A stretch of 64,000 bases of DNA, from contig NC_065922.1 in the NCBI RefSeq assembly GCF_024586455.1, positions 12,582,089 through 12,646,088 of the forward strand, read 5' to 3'. Origin of the DNA: Bactrocera neohumeralis (Eukaryota > Arthropoda > Insecta > Diptera > Tephritidae). Below the pieces are notes generated by a model. That model had not been told where the DNA came from and searched no databases. It saw only the letters and a program-made list of their open reading frames with translations. A program made the translations under genes and the position numbers. Below, piece by piece: positions 1-10,889 of the stretch (positions are counted from its first letter, which is position 1; each line of letters opens with the position of its first letter).

Positions 1-63
1 TGTTTTAGAGTTGCCATAAAATTTCGGCGCGTAACAACAACCGCAACTACCAATGACACTCAC

Positions 64-268
64 CTGTGATTCTCTTGCCGGATGTGAAAACATATTGTCC
101 GCCGACGTAATGGTTTTTATTGAACAAAGTCAAAGCGGCATCTGGATTGAGCACAATATAACGCGTTTCATTGTTAACCGTTACTATTTCCGAGTACTGC
201 AAATCGACCGCTAAAGCACAAGTAAAACAGATTAAGACAATAAAGCACTTCCTTGATAGGTCAATCAT
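64..268 (-). CDS. First coding exon of a secreted MBF2-family-like protein (gene runs off the window)
   Basis: The exon starts at ATG 268-266 and encodes a signal-peptide-like N-terminus (basic start, then FIVLICFTCALA) and a short mature part ending GGQYVFTSGKRITG. It ends at a strong splice donor (CAG|GTGAGT, exon end 64) in phase 1. The complete gene at 12196-12774 has the same plan: signal peptide, a Y-x-L-G-x-R-V-x-G motif, and a phase-1 intron directly after that glycine. On that parallel I infer a second MBF2-family (Pfam MBF2-like, small secreted insect proteins) gene. The rest lies left of the window, so the C-terminal half cannot be checked. Open reading continues a few codons past the donor to position 47 and is intronic. 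No function is known from the sequence alone. Confidence 0.6.
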
Positions 269-431
269 CTTTTTAATGTTTTTTGTTTTCTGCTTGGGAA
301 GTCGAAAACACTTTCAGCACTTAAATTTCTATTTTTTTGGTTTCTAAAGCAATATACGGTCTGTATGGCAATCGCGTCCGTTGTCGACTAAACGCTTTCC
401 AAATCAATTGCTCCCCGAGTGGCTCTAGTGA

Positions 432-440
432 GTTTTTATA
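432..440 (-). promoter_or_regulatory. Probable TATA box of the MBF2-like gene at the left edge
   Basis: Minus strand reads CTATAAAAAC about 165 bases upstream of the ATG at 268. The spacing allows a 5' UTR of roughly 130 bases. No clear initiator was found at the expected distance, so the call rests on the TATA motif and position. Confidence 0.35.
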
Positions 441-1598
441 GCAAAAGCTCACGTAGATAGGCAATTGCTGGGACTCAACCACAAATTTTGCAAATAAATC
501 AACTCTTCTATGAACAGGTAGACCTTGCTCAATACACCTTCATGCATTTACAATTACATGTATGTATGTACTATATACATATGTATCCATATCATCGCAC
601 GTTCTTCTATTATCAAACCACGTTTAGCATTCTACTCTTTATTTCCCACTCTCCATTCAGTGTTATCTTCATGCCATCGACCAGGAGCTTCCAGGTAAAT
701 TATTGTGTTATCAACGTGAAAATTATGACTCTCACTAATTTCTCAAATTCGGTACTAAATACAAATACACGCATCTTGTGTATGTGTTGGTTTGCTGATA
801 AGATAATGAAAATGATAGAAGAACTCTCGCAAGCACAGGTGAAAGCGTCGTTCATTCATCATAGTACGCATCTGTGCTCGAAAGCGGATGCGCTTTGTGG
901 CTCGAATTTATGCTTTAGTGAAAAATGAAGGCGATTTTTCAACTCTTCAGGTCTTATAGAAGCCTGAAGGTATCGCATTTGCGACAGTAAATTCCCATAA
1001 CAACATCCAAGCCTCAAACCAACCTTTAAGAAGCTCCCCATAAATCCCAAAATTCATGAAATAACTGAAATAACTGATTGTGACAACCCATTATTTAAAG
1101 CACAGATATTAAGGAAGTTAAACAAGGTCAACGCCATAATCGAAAGAAGAAACACTGAACTCCTAAAAGAGGTATATATGAATTTTCTAAATTTTAAGCG
1201 AGTCAAGAGACCTCGAAGACTACTTAACCTACCTGTCATATAGCAGAGACGCATATCAAAATCAACATGTTTCAGCATTTTAATATGAGAGTATTTCTTC
1301 GACTTACATTTTCCCTCCTCAGACTTTTTTATATTTTTCATACAAGTTCGAAATATAGCTTTAATAAGTAATAAGAACACCCCTAATATTGATTAAATAC
1401 GAGCAATGATTTCTGTGAAAGCGTGACAAAACATTTTTTGACTTATTATAATCTGTCCATATCTTGTGGTGGAATATTATACGATCTAATTAAAAGATAA
1501 CAGCATTCTACAGAAATATCAATTAAAGAAAGCGCAGCATTGCTCTTTTCTATTTGCGCAACTTTTTTTTAACTTTCTTTAACTGAAGATTATCTCTT
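441..1598. other. Intergenic, no gene recognised
   Basis: AT-rich sequence with ATGTATGT-type runs near 560-590. A 146-codon open frame (488-928, plus) has no recognisable domain and a composition typical of chance frames, so it is not called. Confidence 0.5.
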
Positions 1599-2142
1599 TC
1601 AAATGTTGGCCGCGGCTACGTCCCAGATGGTCCAGCATTGAGTCCGATTTTCGATGACTCGTTCGAGCATTTCGACTGGTAACTGGCGAATGGCACGCGT
1701 GATGTTTTGCTCCGAGGACTGCATCGAAGCAGGATTGTCCACGTAGACTTTAGTCTTTACATATACCCACAGGATATCACACAATCTTTGGTGGCGAAAC
1801 GACCGGCCCAAAACGTGAAATTATCTGCTCACTTAAGTGTTCACTCAATAAATCCATTGATTGATACGATAAGTGGAAAGTGGTGCCGTCTTGTTGAAAC
1901 CAAATCTCGCCGAGATCACGAGCTTCAATTTCAAGCATCCAACAGTCGGTAATCATGACTCGACAACGGTTCTTGTAGCGGCATAAAACACTCCTGAAGT
2001 AGTTTCGAGGAATGGTGCCGATTTGACAGTCCTTGGGCGGATAAAAATCCGGTTCCGTTCCGGTTACTTGTTTAACTTTATTACGAAAATTCACGTTCTG
2101 TAAAGAATGTGTTTCGCGCTCTTCGCTCAACTTCTGGTCCAC
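1599..2142 (-). pseudogene. IS630/Tc1-mariner-like transposase, C-terminal half, decayed
   Basis: Minus-strand frames carry the catalytic-domain signature of an insect IS630/Tc1-mariner family: EIWFQQDGTTFH (second Asp region) then SRFGPV, and further downstream KVYVDNPASMQSSEQNITRAI with VIENRTQCW near the C-terminus. The same protein is better preserved at 52690-53635. The frame is broken between 1811 and 1777, and the N-terminal half is missing. About 2005-2066 the reading switches to an unrelated segment (VTGTEPDFYPPKDCQIGT), which is a separate dispersed repeat also found at 14500-14598. The element is dead. Confidence 0.7.
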
Positions 2143-2149
2143 ATAATCG

Positions 2150-2920
2150 ACCTACTGAGCGTACTATTCGCAACACCATCACCCATCTTGAGACCCAGCA
2201 TTCATGATTGGATAATATTCGTCCGAATAGACCGCGTCCAGCGGTAAAGAAATATAGAAGCTGTAGTTGAGAGTGTACCTATACGAAAACCATGGAGAGT
2301 CGATTCGACACCGTTCGCAGCAACTCGGACTGACTTATGGAACGACTTGACGCATTTAATGTCGAGATCTTAAATTGAAAACGGCTGAAGCCGAATGACT
2401 TTGCAAGAACTGAAGCCGAATGACTTTCCCAAGCGACATCGCCTCGCTCTATGAGCTCATGAAAAGTGCCAAGAAGATCCGACGTTCTCGATCCATTTTT
2501 TTTCAGCAATCAGGCCATTTTTTGGCTCAATGGGTAAGTAAACAAGCAAAATTGCCGCATTTGGGACGAGGAGCAACCTAAAGAGATTCAAGAGCTGCCA
2601 TTTCATCCAGAAAAAACAAAGGCGAACGTGGTCGCTTTGGAAGAGTCGATTGGTCACCAAGATCGTGTGAGATCACACCGTTTGACTTTTTCCTGTGGGG
2701 ACATTTAAAGTCTAAAGTCTATGCGGACCATACCGCTCCGATTCAAATGCCCGAACGAGTAATTGAAAATTGGAATCAACGGATGAACCATATCCATTTG
2801 AAAGAAATCATCTTCAAATATTAAATGCCAAAGAATGTTCTTTCGAATAATAATAAACATTATCCATGAAGTTTCTGTATTTTTTCCTTTAAAAAGTATT
2901 GGACCTGGAAATAGATCATC
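2150..2920 (+). pseudogene. IS630/Tc1-mariner-like transposase, opposite-strand copy, internally deleted
   Basis: Plus-strand sequence resembles the same family as 52690-53635 but in the opposite orientation to the adjacent 1599-2142 fragment. Recognisable pieces in order: an N-terminal stretch near 2290-2350 (ESRFDTVRSNSD), FWLNG*VNKQNCRIWDEE near 2515-2560, then a jump to the C-terminal IWSLKSMRT region near 2700. The WFQQDGA catalytic part is absent, so there is an internal deletion as well as stop codons. The tail (AAATGCCAAAGAATG, 2823-2837) matches the tail of the copy at 7340-8004. Confidence 0.6.
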
Positions 2921-4829
2921 CGTTACATGTATTTTCAGATTCTGTTCAAAGCTGTATGGAGGGAGACAAGATGAAATCAGACAGTTTATTCTCAACTGTA
3001 TAGCTTTTGCCTTACTGAAGTTTAAATATCTCAGTAGACACGCCTTCTGCGAAAATACCAAAGTGGCTGGGATTGTCATTAACCGTCCAGAGGACTGCTG
3101 TCTAAGTGGGATCCTTCGTTACTTTTAGTGCGAGGTTCAGCCCTACGACCTAACCTATGCTAAGTACTTTAGATTTTTTTTTAAGCAGCCACATCTTCCC
3201 TACCCTCTTATCATGTCAAACCATATCTTACCTTTTCTACTTGGGATTGCAGAATAACACTCAAATATTTTAAAATTGTATAATCACTTTCAAATTGGGT
3301 TGAGTTCTATCGCTGACAAAGCACATAAGCAATTTCCTGCTCTACAATCCAAAAGTAGCGATTTGTCATCTCTTAATTATTTTAGGCGTGCAAGACCTGA
3401 TACGAGTGGTAATAATTTTTTATCATTTCACGCATGCAATGGACTGCTGATTATCAGTTGGAATCTTAAACCGTGACATTTGGCTGTATATAAATCAATC
3501 ATTCCTGCCAAATTGACTGCACTTGAAATATTCGAATAGTTTAATTAGAAATTGGCTATAAATAATAATTAAAATAATTTGGCGTGAATTTTTACCGAAT
3601 TTTTTCTTATCAAATCTGAAGTGAGCACCTATAAATACGTTTTTAAGAAAGCGCTAATATTTATTTTTAGAATATCACCTATATCGGCGTACCCTCTACA
3701 AATTATATTGCAGTTTTGGCTCACATACTCCACCTAATCGAATTGGCTTGCGCTTTTGGAAGAGGAAATTTCGGAAATTTCAACAAACTCTCTGTTGAGA
3801 GGCACGTACTCAATCTTGAAAGTATAGTATTTGTGGAGGTGACCAAGCCATTTGCGAATCGGATCGGAATACATTAGAAGTATTTCACATTCATCGTAAT
3901 CTCCAAGTATATCCCCAACAACTTTTTTTTATCTAAAGATTGAAAAAAGCACATCAATATTGAGGTCATTTTTTTCGAAAAAGTTCAATCGTACTACAAA
4001 ATGGTATCGAAGAGTTGATCTATCGAGGGTGAGGCTGATACCATCGATGATATGCATAATATGAGGTAAGCTGGGATTGTCCAAAAAAAGTTCTAGATGC
4101 CATTCACACTAGAAAAAGTTTGTACTCAAATGGTCTATTAAATCGTCGTATTTCCCTCCACAAACGCCAAAACTCATTATTTATTTAATCTTCAATATCA
4201 GGAAACTTGAAAGTCAGCACCCAATAATTTGGTTGTGAATGTTGACTTGCAATATTTACAGCCGTAGGAACGCAGGTGTGTCGTTCTTTCTCATGAAGAT
4301 CTTAATCTGCAAAAGATAAAGCACAAGTGTTAGAGAAGATAGTGGCCGCACATTTCGATGACTTTGCATTTCCACACCCAAAATAAATATGCAATAACAC
4401 TCGTAAAATAATATATTTTTATTTGTAGAATTTCCAGAACATTATCATATCATGTATTTGAATTTGGGGTTTAAAAATCGCAAAAACGCGGCATTTCCAG
4501 TATTCTGATACGAATTTATACCACTCTCCGAACCGCGATCAAATGCAAGAACCGGCTTGAGAGGGATCACTTCTACGAAAGCCTTAAAAGATAGTTTTCT
4601 GAGTTTGAGCGGTATGTTGTATCTAACTTCCAAAACACTTGATTTAAATCTAGAACCATACAAATTTATGTACTTGTGACGGAAAATAGGAGGCCTTCCA
4701 GAATATATCATATGATCAAATTTGATCCGGACTGAAAAAAATGCAGAAGAAATACAAAAAAGATATACTGCTGAATCAATACAAACATGCGAACGCATAA
4801 TCCAACTTTCCGTAGACATATATAAACAT
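2921..4829. other. Repeat-like intergenic DNA, nothing firmly identified
   Basis: No gene is supported. 3940-4030 has a weak resemblance to a mariner C-terminal tail (FFEKVQSYYK on plus), too short to call. A 124-codon minus frame at 4445-4819 has no recognised domain. Confidence 0.4.
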
Positions 4830-5205
4830 TATAAATCTCGGCTAAGATGGCCTTCAGAATCTTCAGCGAATTTTGGTTTTTTTCAATTGCGGGCCAGTTT
4901 TAGAGCGTCGTTCGATAAATTGGTGAACAGTTTTGACGTCATATTTATAAACTCATATCTTGTCACCAATAATGATGTATTTTGATGGATGTAGGCTTCT
5001 CAGCTACGTTATCAAGCATCTCTTTTGCGGTCTCCACTCTACGTCGTTTTTTGCAATAGATCCAGGGCTTTTGGTAGGCACTCTTGCAACATTTTCGGTT
5101 ATTTGTAGTCGTGATTCCTTGGAAACACAAAACCCCAAACAAGTTCGTTGTTATATTTTTTCGCTCCGTAAAAAAAACAGCTGCCAAACCCACAATATTT
5201 GGCAT
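4830..5205 (-). pseudogene. Mariner transposase fragment
   Basis: Minus-strand frame contains KKRRRVETAKEMLDNVAEKPT followed by a broken continuation. It matches the linker before the first catalytic Asp of the mariner fragment at 59200-59440 (QERCRVEVVKEMLDNVFDNP). TIRs are not visible and both ends are truncated. Confidence 0.5.
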
Positions 5206-5876
5206 TTGGGAAACTAACTTTGACCGAACATAAAACAGATTATCTCAACCTAGAAAATTATTTTAAATTAGTTTTATAAAAGTCCGCTTCAATCTCTAGA
5301 AGAAGCTACATGCTAAGCACGGAAGGTTATGAAAGGCAGACAAGTTGGTCGGTATCAAGGCCCCAACATTCACTGCCTTCGAATAGTCGAGTACGAGTTT
5401 TTGGCTGCAATACGTAGGTATTATCTTGATCAGACCTCAGAAGGATGGAAAAAATGCGTCAGACTTTAGAGCTCACACTAAACTATTCAAAAAACCATAA
5501 ACCAAACCACCTAATATTGAAATATATCTGTCGATCTGATCAAATATAACTCAGCCTGACAAAAAACAACATTTCCACATATTTTAGTAGACTTTATTAT
5601 CGCCTTTAAAATAAGCTCAATTTGAGCCAATAGAAGCATGAAAATCGTTAATCCATCATATGGTGCGTCTTTCGCTACATTTTTTAAGTCCGAGTCAAAT
5701 TTGATCAGTTGGTATATTCGCCATTCTGATGCTCACAGAGATATATTACATTAAAAGTGTGTTTTATTATCAAAAAAATGTTAAACCAATGATTATGGTT
5801 ATTACCAGTTCAGCCGGCCATAATCAGTTACCCCAACAGTGATTACTCCTCACAGGTATTTAATACATATATAGTA
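5206..5876. other. Intergenic with a possible mariner 3'-end remnant
   Basis: 5535-5720 (CTGATCAAATATAACTCAGC onward, read on minus) resembles the 3' flank of the plus-strand mariner fragment ending near 59660, so it may be the end of the 4830-5205 element separated by inserted sequence. No coding potential seen. Confidence 0.35.
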
Positions 5877-7086
5877 CATTGTGAAAAAACGTACCCGGAA
5901 ATTGTAAATAAGACGCAAAATATTTAATTATTAATCAATATTTATTTTGTCGCCTTCAAAATAAATTTAAAGATTTTTCCAGTCCTCGAAATACTTTTCA
6001 TAAGCACTTCAGCGAATTTTTTTTTATCTCATCTATCGACTGAAAACGAGCTCCATGGAGCGGCAATATCAATTTGTGGAAAAAGAAAAAATCCCACGGA
6101 GCCAAATCTGGTGAATACGGTGGTTGATCGATGGTATTCATTGTGTTTTTGGCTTTAAATTCAGTGACAATTATGGTTCGATGCGAGGGTACTTGAACAA
6201 TACCGGCCGTTTTCAACGGAGGTTCTCACGCAAACGTCTCAATACGGGCAAATAGAGCTTCTTATTGACCATCTGTCCCTCCGGAACAAATTCATGATGC
6301 ACCAAACCATGAATATCGAAGAAAACAATGAGCATCATCCTGATTTTTGAATGGCTTTTGCGTGGTTTTTTTGGATTCGGCTCGTTTTTCCCCTCCATTC
6401 CGATGATTGTTAACTTGTTTGCATGTCAAACTCATAAACTCATGTCTCATTGGCAGTTATGATACTCTCCATGAATGTGGGATCGGAATTCCCATGATCA
6501 AGCATGTTCAAAGAGACCTGTTTACGGTACTATTTTTGAAAAAATTCAATTTTATCTGAAAGAGTCAATCAAGTACGCGTTTCATACCCACTAAAATCCT
6601 TCGAACGGACTCGCGAGACTTGTCAAGCTCTCTTGCCATTTCTCTAGCACTTGCCCGTTGAGTTTCATGCACCATTTTTTAATATTTTCATCAGTTGAAG
6701 AGTTTGAAGGTCGTCCAGAACGAGTCATGTCTGCAACTATCTCACGGCCCTCTTTGAAGGCTTTGCACCACTCTTAGGCTTGTGTTTTTGATAAAACTGA
6801 ATCCCCGTAAGACTTTTCCAACATTTCCAATGATTCCGCACACGTAATTTGATTAGAAATACAAAATCTGAGACAAATTCTTTGTTCAACAATTTTATCC
6901 ATTGTAAACTGAACTGAAACTACTGAGATGTGCCGACTTAAGCAGCTGCTGTAAACAAACTGGTTGATAGATCGCGCTCATATTTGGCATAGTAATTAAA
7001 AACAGTTCTACCAACTTAGCAGAATACATTTTTGAAATATCATTTAAACAAGAGTTTTAATTTCGGGGTGCTTTTTTGACACATTG
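5877..7086 (-). mobile_element. Full-length but dead mariner element (family A)
   Basis: Imperfect terminal inverted repeats of about 28 bp close the element: left CATTGTGAAAAAACGTACCC, right end (reverse complement) CAATGTGTCAAAAAAGCACC. Each end is followed by a TA dinucleotide (5875-5876 and 7087-7088), the mariner target duplication. The minus-strand transposase starts MDKIVEQRICLRF near 6905, with a helix-turn-helix N-terminus. Around 6460 the first catalytic motif reads ITANET where the family has ITGDET, so the first Asp is gone. Later parts are SKIRMMLIVFFDIHGLVHHE (about 6350-6280) and YSPDLAPWDFFFF near 6100. Many stops and frameshifts are present. A second copy lies at 56004-57357. 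Confidence 0.8.
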
Positions 7087-7339
7087 TATGAGCGCAGAAA
7101 CATGTTTAACCGATGGAAACGCCAAACTTTATTATAGTTTGTTAGCTTTTATCTACCTTGTTGTTATTTATTTTGCCATTATATTTGCCTTATCGAAAAT
7201 ATTGATTTGGTGAGAACAGATTTCACCGCGCCAATATAACGGTTTTGCATCAAAGATAAATCAAAATTAACTAGTTATAAACGATTTAGTGACGCATAAT
7301 TTATACATATAAGTATATACAGGCATACAAATAATAAAT

Positions 7340-8004
7340 GTTGTAGCTGAGAGTGTGCACGAAGACCGCGGAGAGTTGATTCGGCGCGGTCGCAGCAAGT
7401 CGGACTAACGTATGGAATGACTTGGCGCATTTTAAGTTGAGATCTTAAATAGAAATACAGCTTGTGCAAGAACTGAAGCCGCTCGACCTTCTCAATCGAC
7501 ATCGAACCGCTCTATAGGCTCTTTGAAAAGTTCGAAGAAGATTGAACGTTTAAGAGCCATATTTTGTACGGCGACGAGGCCCATTTCTGGCTCAAGGAGT
7601 ATGTAAACAAGCAAGATTGCCGCATTTTCTTCGGTGACCAGATAATTTCACGTTTTAGGCCGGTTGTTTGGCACCAAATTATTTGATGATAGTCTTACAG
7701 TGTGAGACTTTTTCCTGTGAGCATATGTAAAGTCTAAAGTCTATGCGGACAGTCCCGCTTCGATTCAGGCCTTGGAACAAAACATCACGTGTGTCATTCG
7801 TCAGTTACCAGTCGAAATGCTCGAACGAGTCATCGAAAATTGAACTTAACGGATGGACCATCTGCCGCGGCCAACATTTGGAAGAAATAATATTCAAAAA
7901 GTAAATGCCAAAGAATTGTAATAAACATTCCTTTCATTAAATTTGAAAATAGAGTGTGGTTTTTCTTCAAAAAAGTAGTGAACCTCGAATGGATCACCCT
8001 TTAT
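7340..8004 (+). mobile_element. Internally deleted IS630/Tc1-mariner-like element
   Basis: Plus-strand relative of 52690-53635. Recognisable blocks are the N-terminal stretch (7355-7500), HFWLKEYVNKQDCRIF near 7580-7630, then the C-terminal KVYADSPASIQALEQNI-like part (7735-7800), EMLERVIEN and GWTICRGQHLEE near 7860. The segment between the first and third catalytic residues is largely missing. The 3' end (GTGAACCTCGAATGGATCAC, 7978-7997) mirrors the start of the copy closing near 53630, so the right TIR seems present. Multiple stops. Confidence 0.6.
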
Positions 8005-8919
8005 AAGCAAATTTAATGCATAATGTTTCTATTACCTAAGCATACTAAGTGTATACCTGTCACGTGGTCTGACGAATTCGCTTCTGGTGAAGTAGTTATT
8101 TAATATTTACAAGCCAGATTGTGTTTTTTGAGATTTAATTCATGTGAAACAAATGAAAGAATACTTAGAACCACAGATCGTATATCAGCTGAACATTTTG
8201 AATATTTATGGTATCACTTGAAGAAATTAGTATTTTTAGACGTTGAGGAAAAATAACGTTAAAGAAGCACAAGTACTTAACCTCAGTTTTGTGTAGATAA
8301 CATAAGCAAATAGGTACGTAATCAAATAACTTAGAATGTTACTGAGTTTAATTCATTATGTTTGGCGTCACATTTCATTATTAGAATCCGCTTAGTTGAT
8401 AGAAATTTCTTCGAAACACAATCAACGCTGGTTGGTAGGAAGTAGCCTTATCAATAAAAGCGTGCTAATCGCCGCTAACTTACAGCTAATTATATAGTTT
8501 CGCTTCCGTTTTCGTCATATTATGGATGAATTAACTAAATTTTGTCGTCAAGCTGAATAGTTTGTAGCCTGATGTGGACCTAGCCGTGACTGAAACTATT
8601 TTAAATGAATTTTTTTCACTTGAAACCATTTTAAGAAGTGGTTAAAGATATGACCAAGGTTTTCTCAGAAATGTCAAGCCTTTTAACAGTTGTGGAATAT
8701 TTCATTTGGACGTCCAAACCAACGGATATCCGAAAATTATCATTAAAAACGAAAACATCAACAAATAATTTCAAAAAAATATGTTGCATAACCGTTAGAT
8801 TGATCGAGATAGCTAATACTCTATAGACATCTAGGAAACATAACCGATTCAGCACATCACAAATCAACGAAAGAGATGGAAAATTTTGCTAAATATGTCT
8901 CCGAAAATCTAAACATTCA
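8005..8919. other. Intergenic, nothing recognised
   Basis: AT-rich, no supported coding region, RNA gene or repeat. Short opposite-strand open frames around 8631-8867 overlap each other and have no domain. Confidence 0.5.
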
Positions 8920-9110
8920 TTACATTCTCAGGATCTGACCCCAGCGACTTTTACCTGTTCTCAGACCTAAAGAAAATGTTCACTGGAAAAAAATAAATAG
9001 GTACATACTATAATTGGTGAAAATGCGATCTCCTTTGAACCAAATATCATATTGCACTTGAAAATGGTATCAAAATGTCGCAAGATAATCAAGAACTTAT
9101 AATCAACTTG
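8920..9110 (+). pseudogene. Mariner transposase C-terminal fragment
   Basis: Plus-strand translation gives SGSDPSDFYLFSDLKKMFTGKK and, after stops, a degenerate tail ending with IALENGIKMSQDNQ. The first part matches the third catalytic Asp motif of mariner transposases (YSPDLAPSDFYLF) with the usual DLKKML-GKKF continuation. Upstream domains are absent. Confidence 0.5.
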
Positions 9111-9822
9111 TAACTTGTGTGGGTGTGTGCTTTCACCATTCTTTCCAATATCCAAAAGAACTTGTCTCGACATAAAATATTTTGCAAGTAATTTGATATA
9201 TACCAATAAAAGCATACTTTCAGGCTAAGAACAACTTTTACGAGTGTGCGCATGTATTGTTTGAAGAATCCGTTTGTCAATCTCTCTACAGTGGCGACCA
9301 CATTATCAATACACAAGAATTTGCAAGAAAGAAACAAACTGAGGGATAACTTCTGTTAAAGCAGACAATCCTCCCACTAGGCGATCTGCTAACCAAAAAC
9401 CGTAGTATGTACATACATATATGATTTGGTTTATAAAACTTGTGACATAACATTTTTTATTGTAAGAAATGTTCCCACGAATTTGAAAACATAGAAACCC
9501 CAAAATCATCAACCCCTTAAGTTCGACCTTGAAAATCTATCTGATACCTTTTGTAGAATAAAAGGACGGGAGAAATACTTCATAATTGTTATAGAACTAG
9601 TATAATTACTAAACGTTTGGAGGTAGTTAACCCTGTATGTTTCTTGAGGGACCAACCTCAGACATAAGGATAACTGCCCATAGATTTTAAGACCGGTATG
9701 CTTTTAAAACTGCAAAGAAAGACGTCAGGAAGGAATGGATTAACTAGAGAAGAGTTGATAGCTCCTCTCATAAATACTTATACCGAATATGATCGGAAAA
9801 AATCAGAGCTACGATTAAAATA
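9111..9822. other. Intergenic, nothing recognised
   Basis: AT-rich DNA with no coding region or repeat I can support. Confidence 0.5.
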
Positions 9823-10362
9823 TTGGTTGTCAAAAAAGTCTTGCGGTATTTTCGCTAGTTGGCGCTGAAAGCGCGTAGTTCTAGTTTTATTCGTCGCATC
9901 GGGTCATGCTATACCTTTTTGGAAAGCTCATGTCACGCGCTAACACGTGTTTGATTGATTGTCGTTTCTTTTAAGTCGTTCGTGAGTTATAGTGTCGCAA
10001 ACATGGAGCAAAATAAAGAGAAAATACGGCATATTTTACAGTACTACTACGATAAAGGCCGAAATGCATCTCAAGCCGCCAATAAAATTTGTGCAGTTTA
10101 TGAACCCGATACAGTTTCCATTTCCACCGCACAACGATGGTTTCAACGTTTTCGTTCTGGTGTAGAGGTGGTCGAAGATGCGCCACGCTCCGGACGGCCT
10201 GTCGTCGCAAATTGCGATAAAATCGCTGAATTGGTCGAAAGAGACCGGCACAGTAGCAGCCGTAGCATCGGTCAAGAGCTGGGCATGAGTCATCAAAAAT
10301 TCATTTCAATTTCAATAAAAAAAAAATCAATAAAAGTACCGCAAGACTTTTTTGACAACCTA
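9823..10362 (+). mobile_element. Internally deleted mariner element with near-perfect TIRs (family B)
   Basis: Left end GGTTGTCAAAAAAGTCTTGC (from 9825) and right end GCAAGACTTTTTTGACAACC (10341-10360) are exact inverted repeats; the match extends to about 24 bp (GGTA/TACC). TA dinucleotides flank both ends. The element is about 540 bp, so more than half of a standard 1.3-kb mariner is missing. What remains is the 5' UTR, the DNA-binding N-terminal domain (see 10003-10368) and the 3' end. TIR conservation suggests a more recent element than the others in this region. Confidence 0.85.
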
Positions 10363-10368
10363 TTATAA
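10003..10368 (+). CDS. Truncated mariner transposase retaining only the DNA-binding domain
   Basis: The ATG at 10003 (MEQNKEKIRHILQYYYDKG) is the normal start of this mariner family (SETMAR-type N-terminus). Residues 1 to about 50 form the first helix-turn-helix (ASQAANKICAVY, STAQRWFQRFRSG). Then comes a linker DAPRSGRPV and a second HTH (IAELVERDRHSSSRSIGQEL). After GMSHQ (about residue 93) the frame jumps across the deletion into 3' UTR/TIR sequence (KFISISIKKK...), ending at a stop in 10366-10368, just beyond the right TIR. The DDD catalytic domain is entirely gone, so the product cannot transpose anything. The HTH part has no stop or frameshift, unlike most copies here. The upstream open frame to 9955 lacks family similarity, so 10003 is preferred. 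Confidence 0.6.
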   Translation: MEQNKEKIRHILQYYYDKGRNASQAANKICAVYEPDTVSISTAQRWFQRFRSGVEVVEDAPRSGRPVVANCDKIAELVERDRHSSSRSIGQELGMSHQKFISISIKKKSIKVPQDFFDNLL

Positions 10369-10457
10369 TATTCCGATCCACTACGCATAAGTTAAACGAT
10401 CGGTAAATCGAAAAATATGATTTTCATTTTCGTTTCAACAAAAAAGGACACTTTATT

Positions 10458-10650
10458 CACTTATAATACCCTTCACAGGTGCATTTATAACGTAAAAGGA
10501 TATAAAAAGATATTTAGCTAGATTTTGTTCGGACTATTATTTATATGATATAATGACCCGGTCTGAACAATTTTTTCGGAGATTAAAGCGTCCCTTTAGA
10601 GAATAATCTGTGTCCAATTTCGTGAAGGTATTTGTCAAATAAAAATATTT
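10458..10650 (-). repeat. GTCY-core dipteran repeat (mini-me/Helitron-like), truncated copy
   Basis: Minus-strand copy of the repeat best seen at 14996-15655. It contains the 3'-end motif CACCTGTGAAGGGTATTATA (read on minus at 10464-10483) and the inner block with CCGGTCTGAACAATTTTTTC (10558-10577) as its reverse complement. The 5' part is lacking. Confidence 0.6.
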
Positions 10651-10889
10651 TTAACCGAAGTGGTGGTTTTTATAGTAGATATATCCTATGTAGTCTTGTG
10701 TAGTAGTCACGTAAGTGAGGAAAATTCTTTGAACACCATTCACTTGGAAGTGACCAGAAACGATTATTTTACATATGGCTCAAGCGGCTCACGGCTTCCG
10801 GTCTTAGACAAGTATCCTCTGGGTAGCCAAAGAACAACAGTTTGAAATTAAGCTAAAGTGTGAAGGCAAGCCATTCCTCGCCAGGGTTG
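10651..10889. other. Short spacer before the retrotransposon fragment
   Basis: No supported feature; possibly decayed upstream sequence of the retrotransposon that begins to be recognisable near 10890. Confidence 0.3.

Noticed and set aside
488..928. 146-codon plus-strand open frame
   Set aside because: No domain, no signal peptide, aromatic- and His-rich composition typical of translated AT-rich spacer, and no splice context.
3940..4030. Mariner C-terminal tail
   Set aside because: Only a weak FFEKVQSYYK-like match, too short and too degenerate to list as an element.
4445..4819. 124-codon minus-strand frame as a possible gene
   Set aside because: No domain or signal was recognised, and it sits in transposon debris overlapping an opposite-strand frame.
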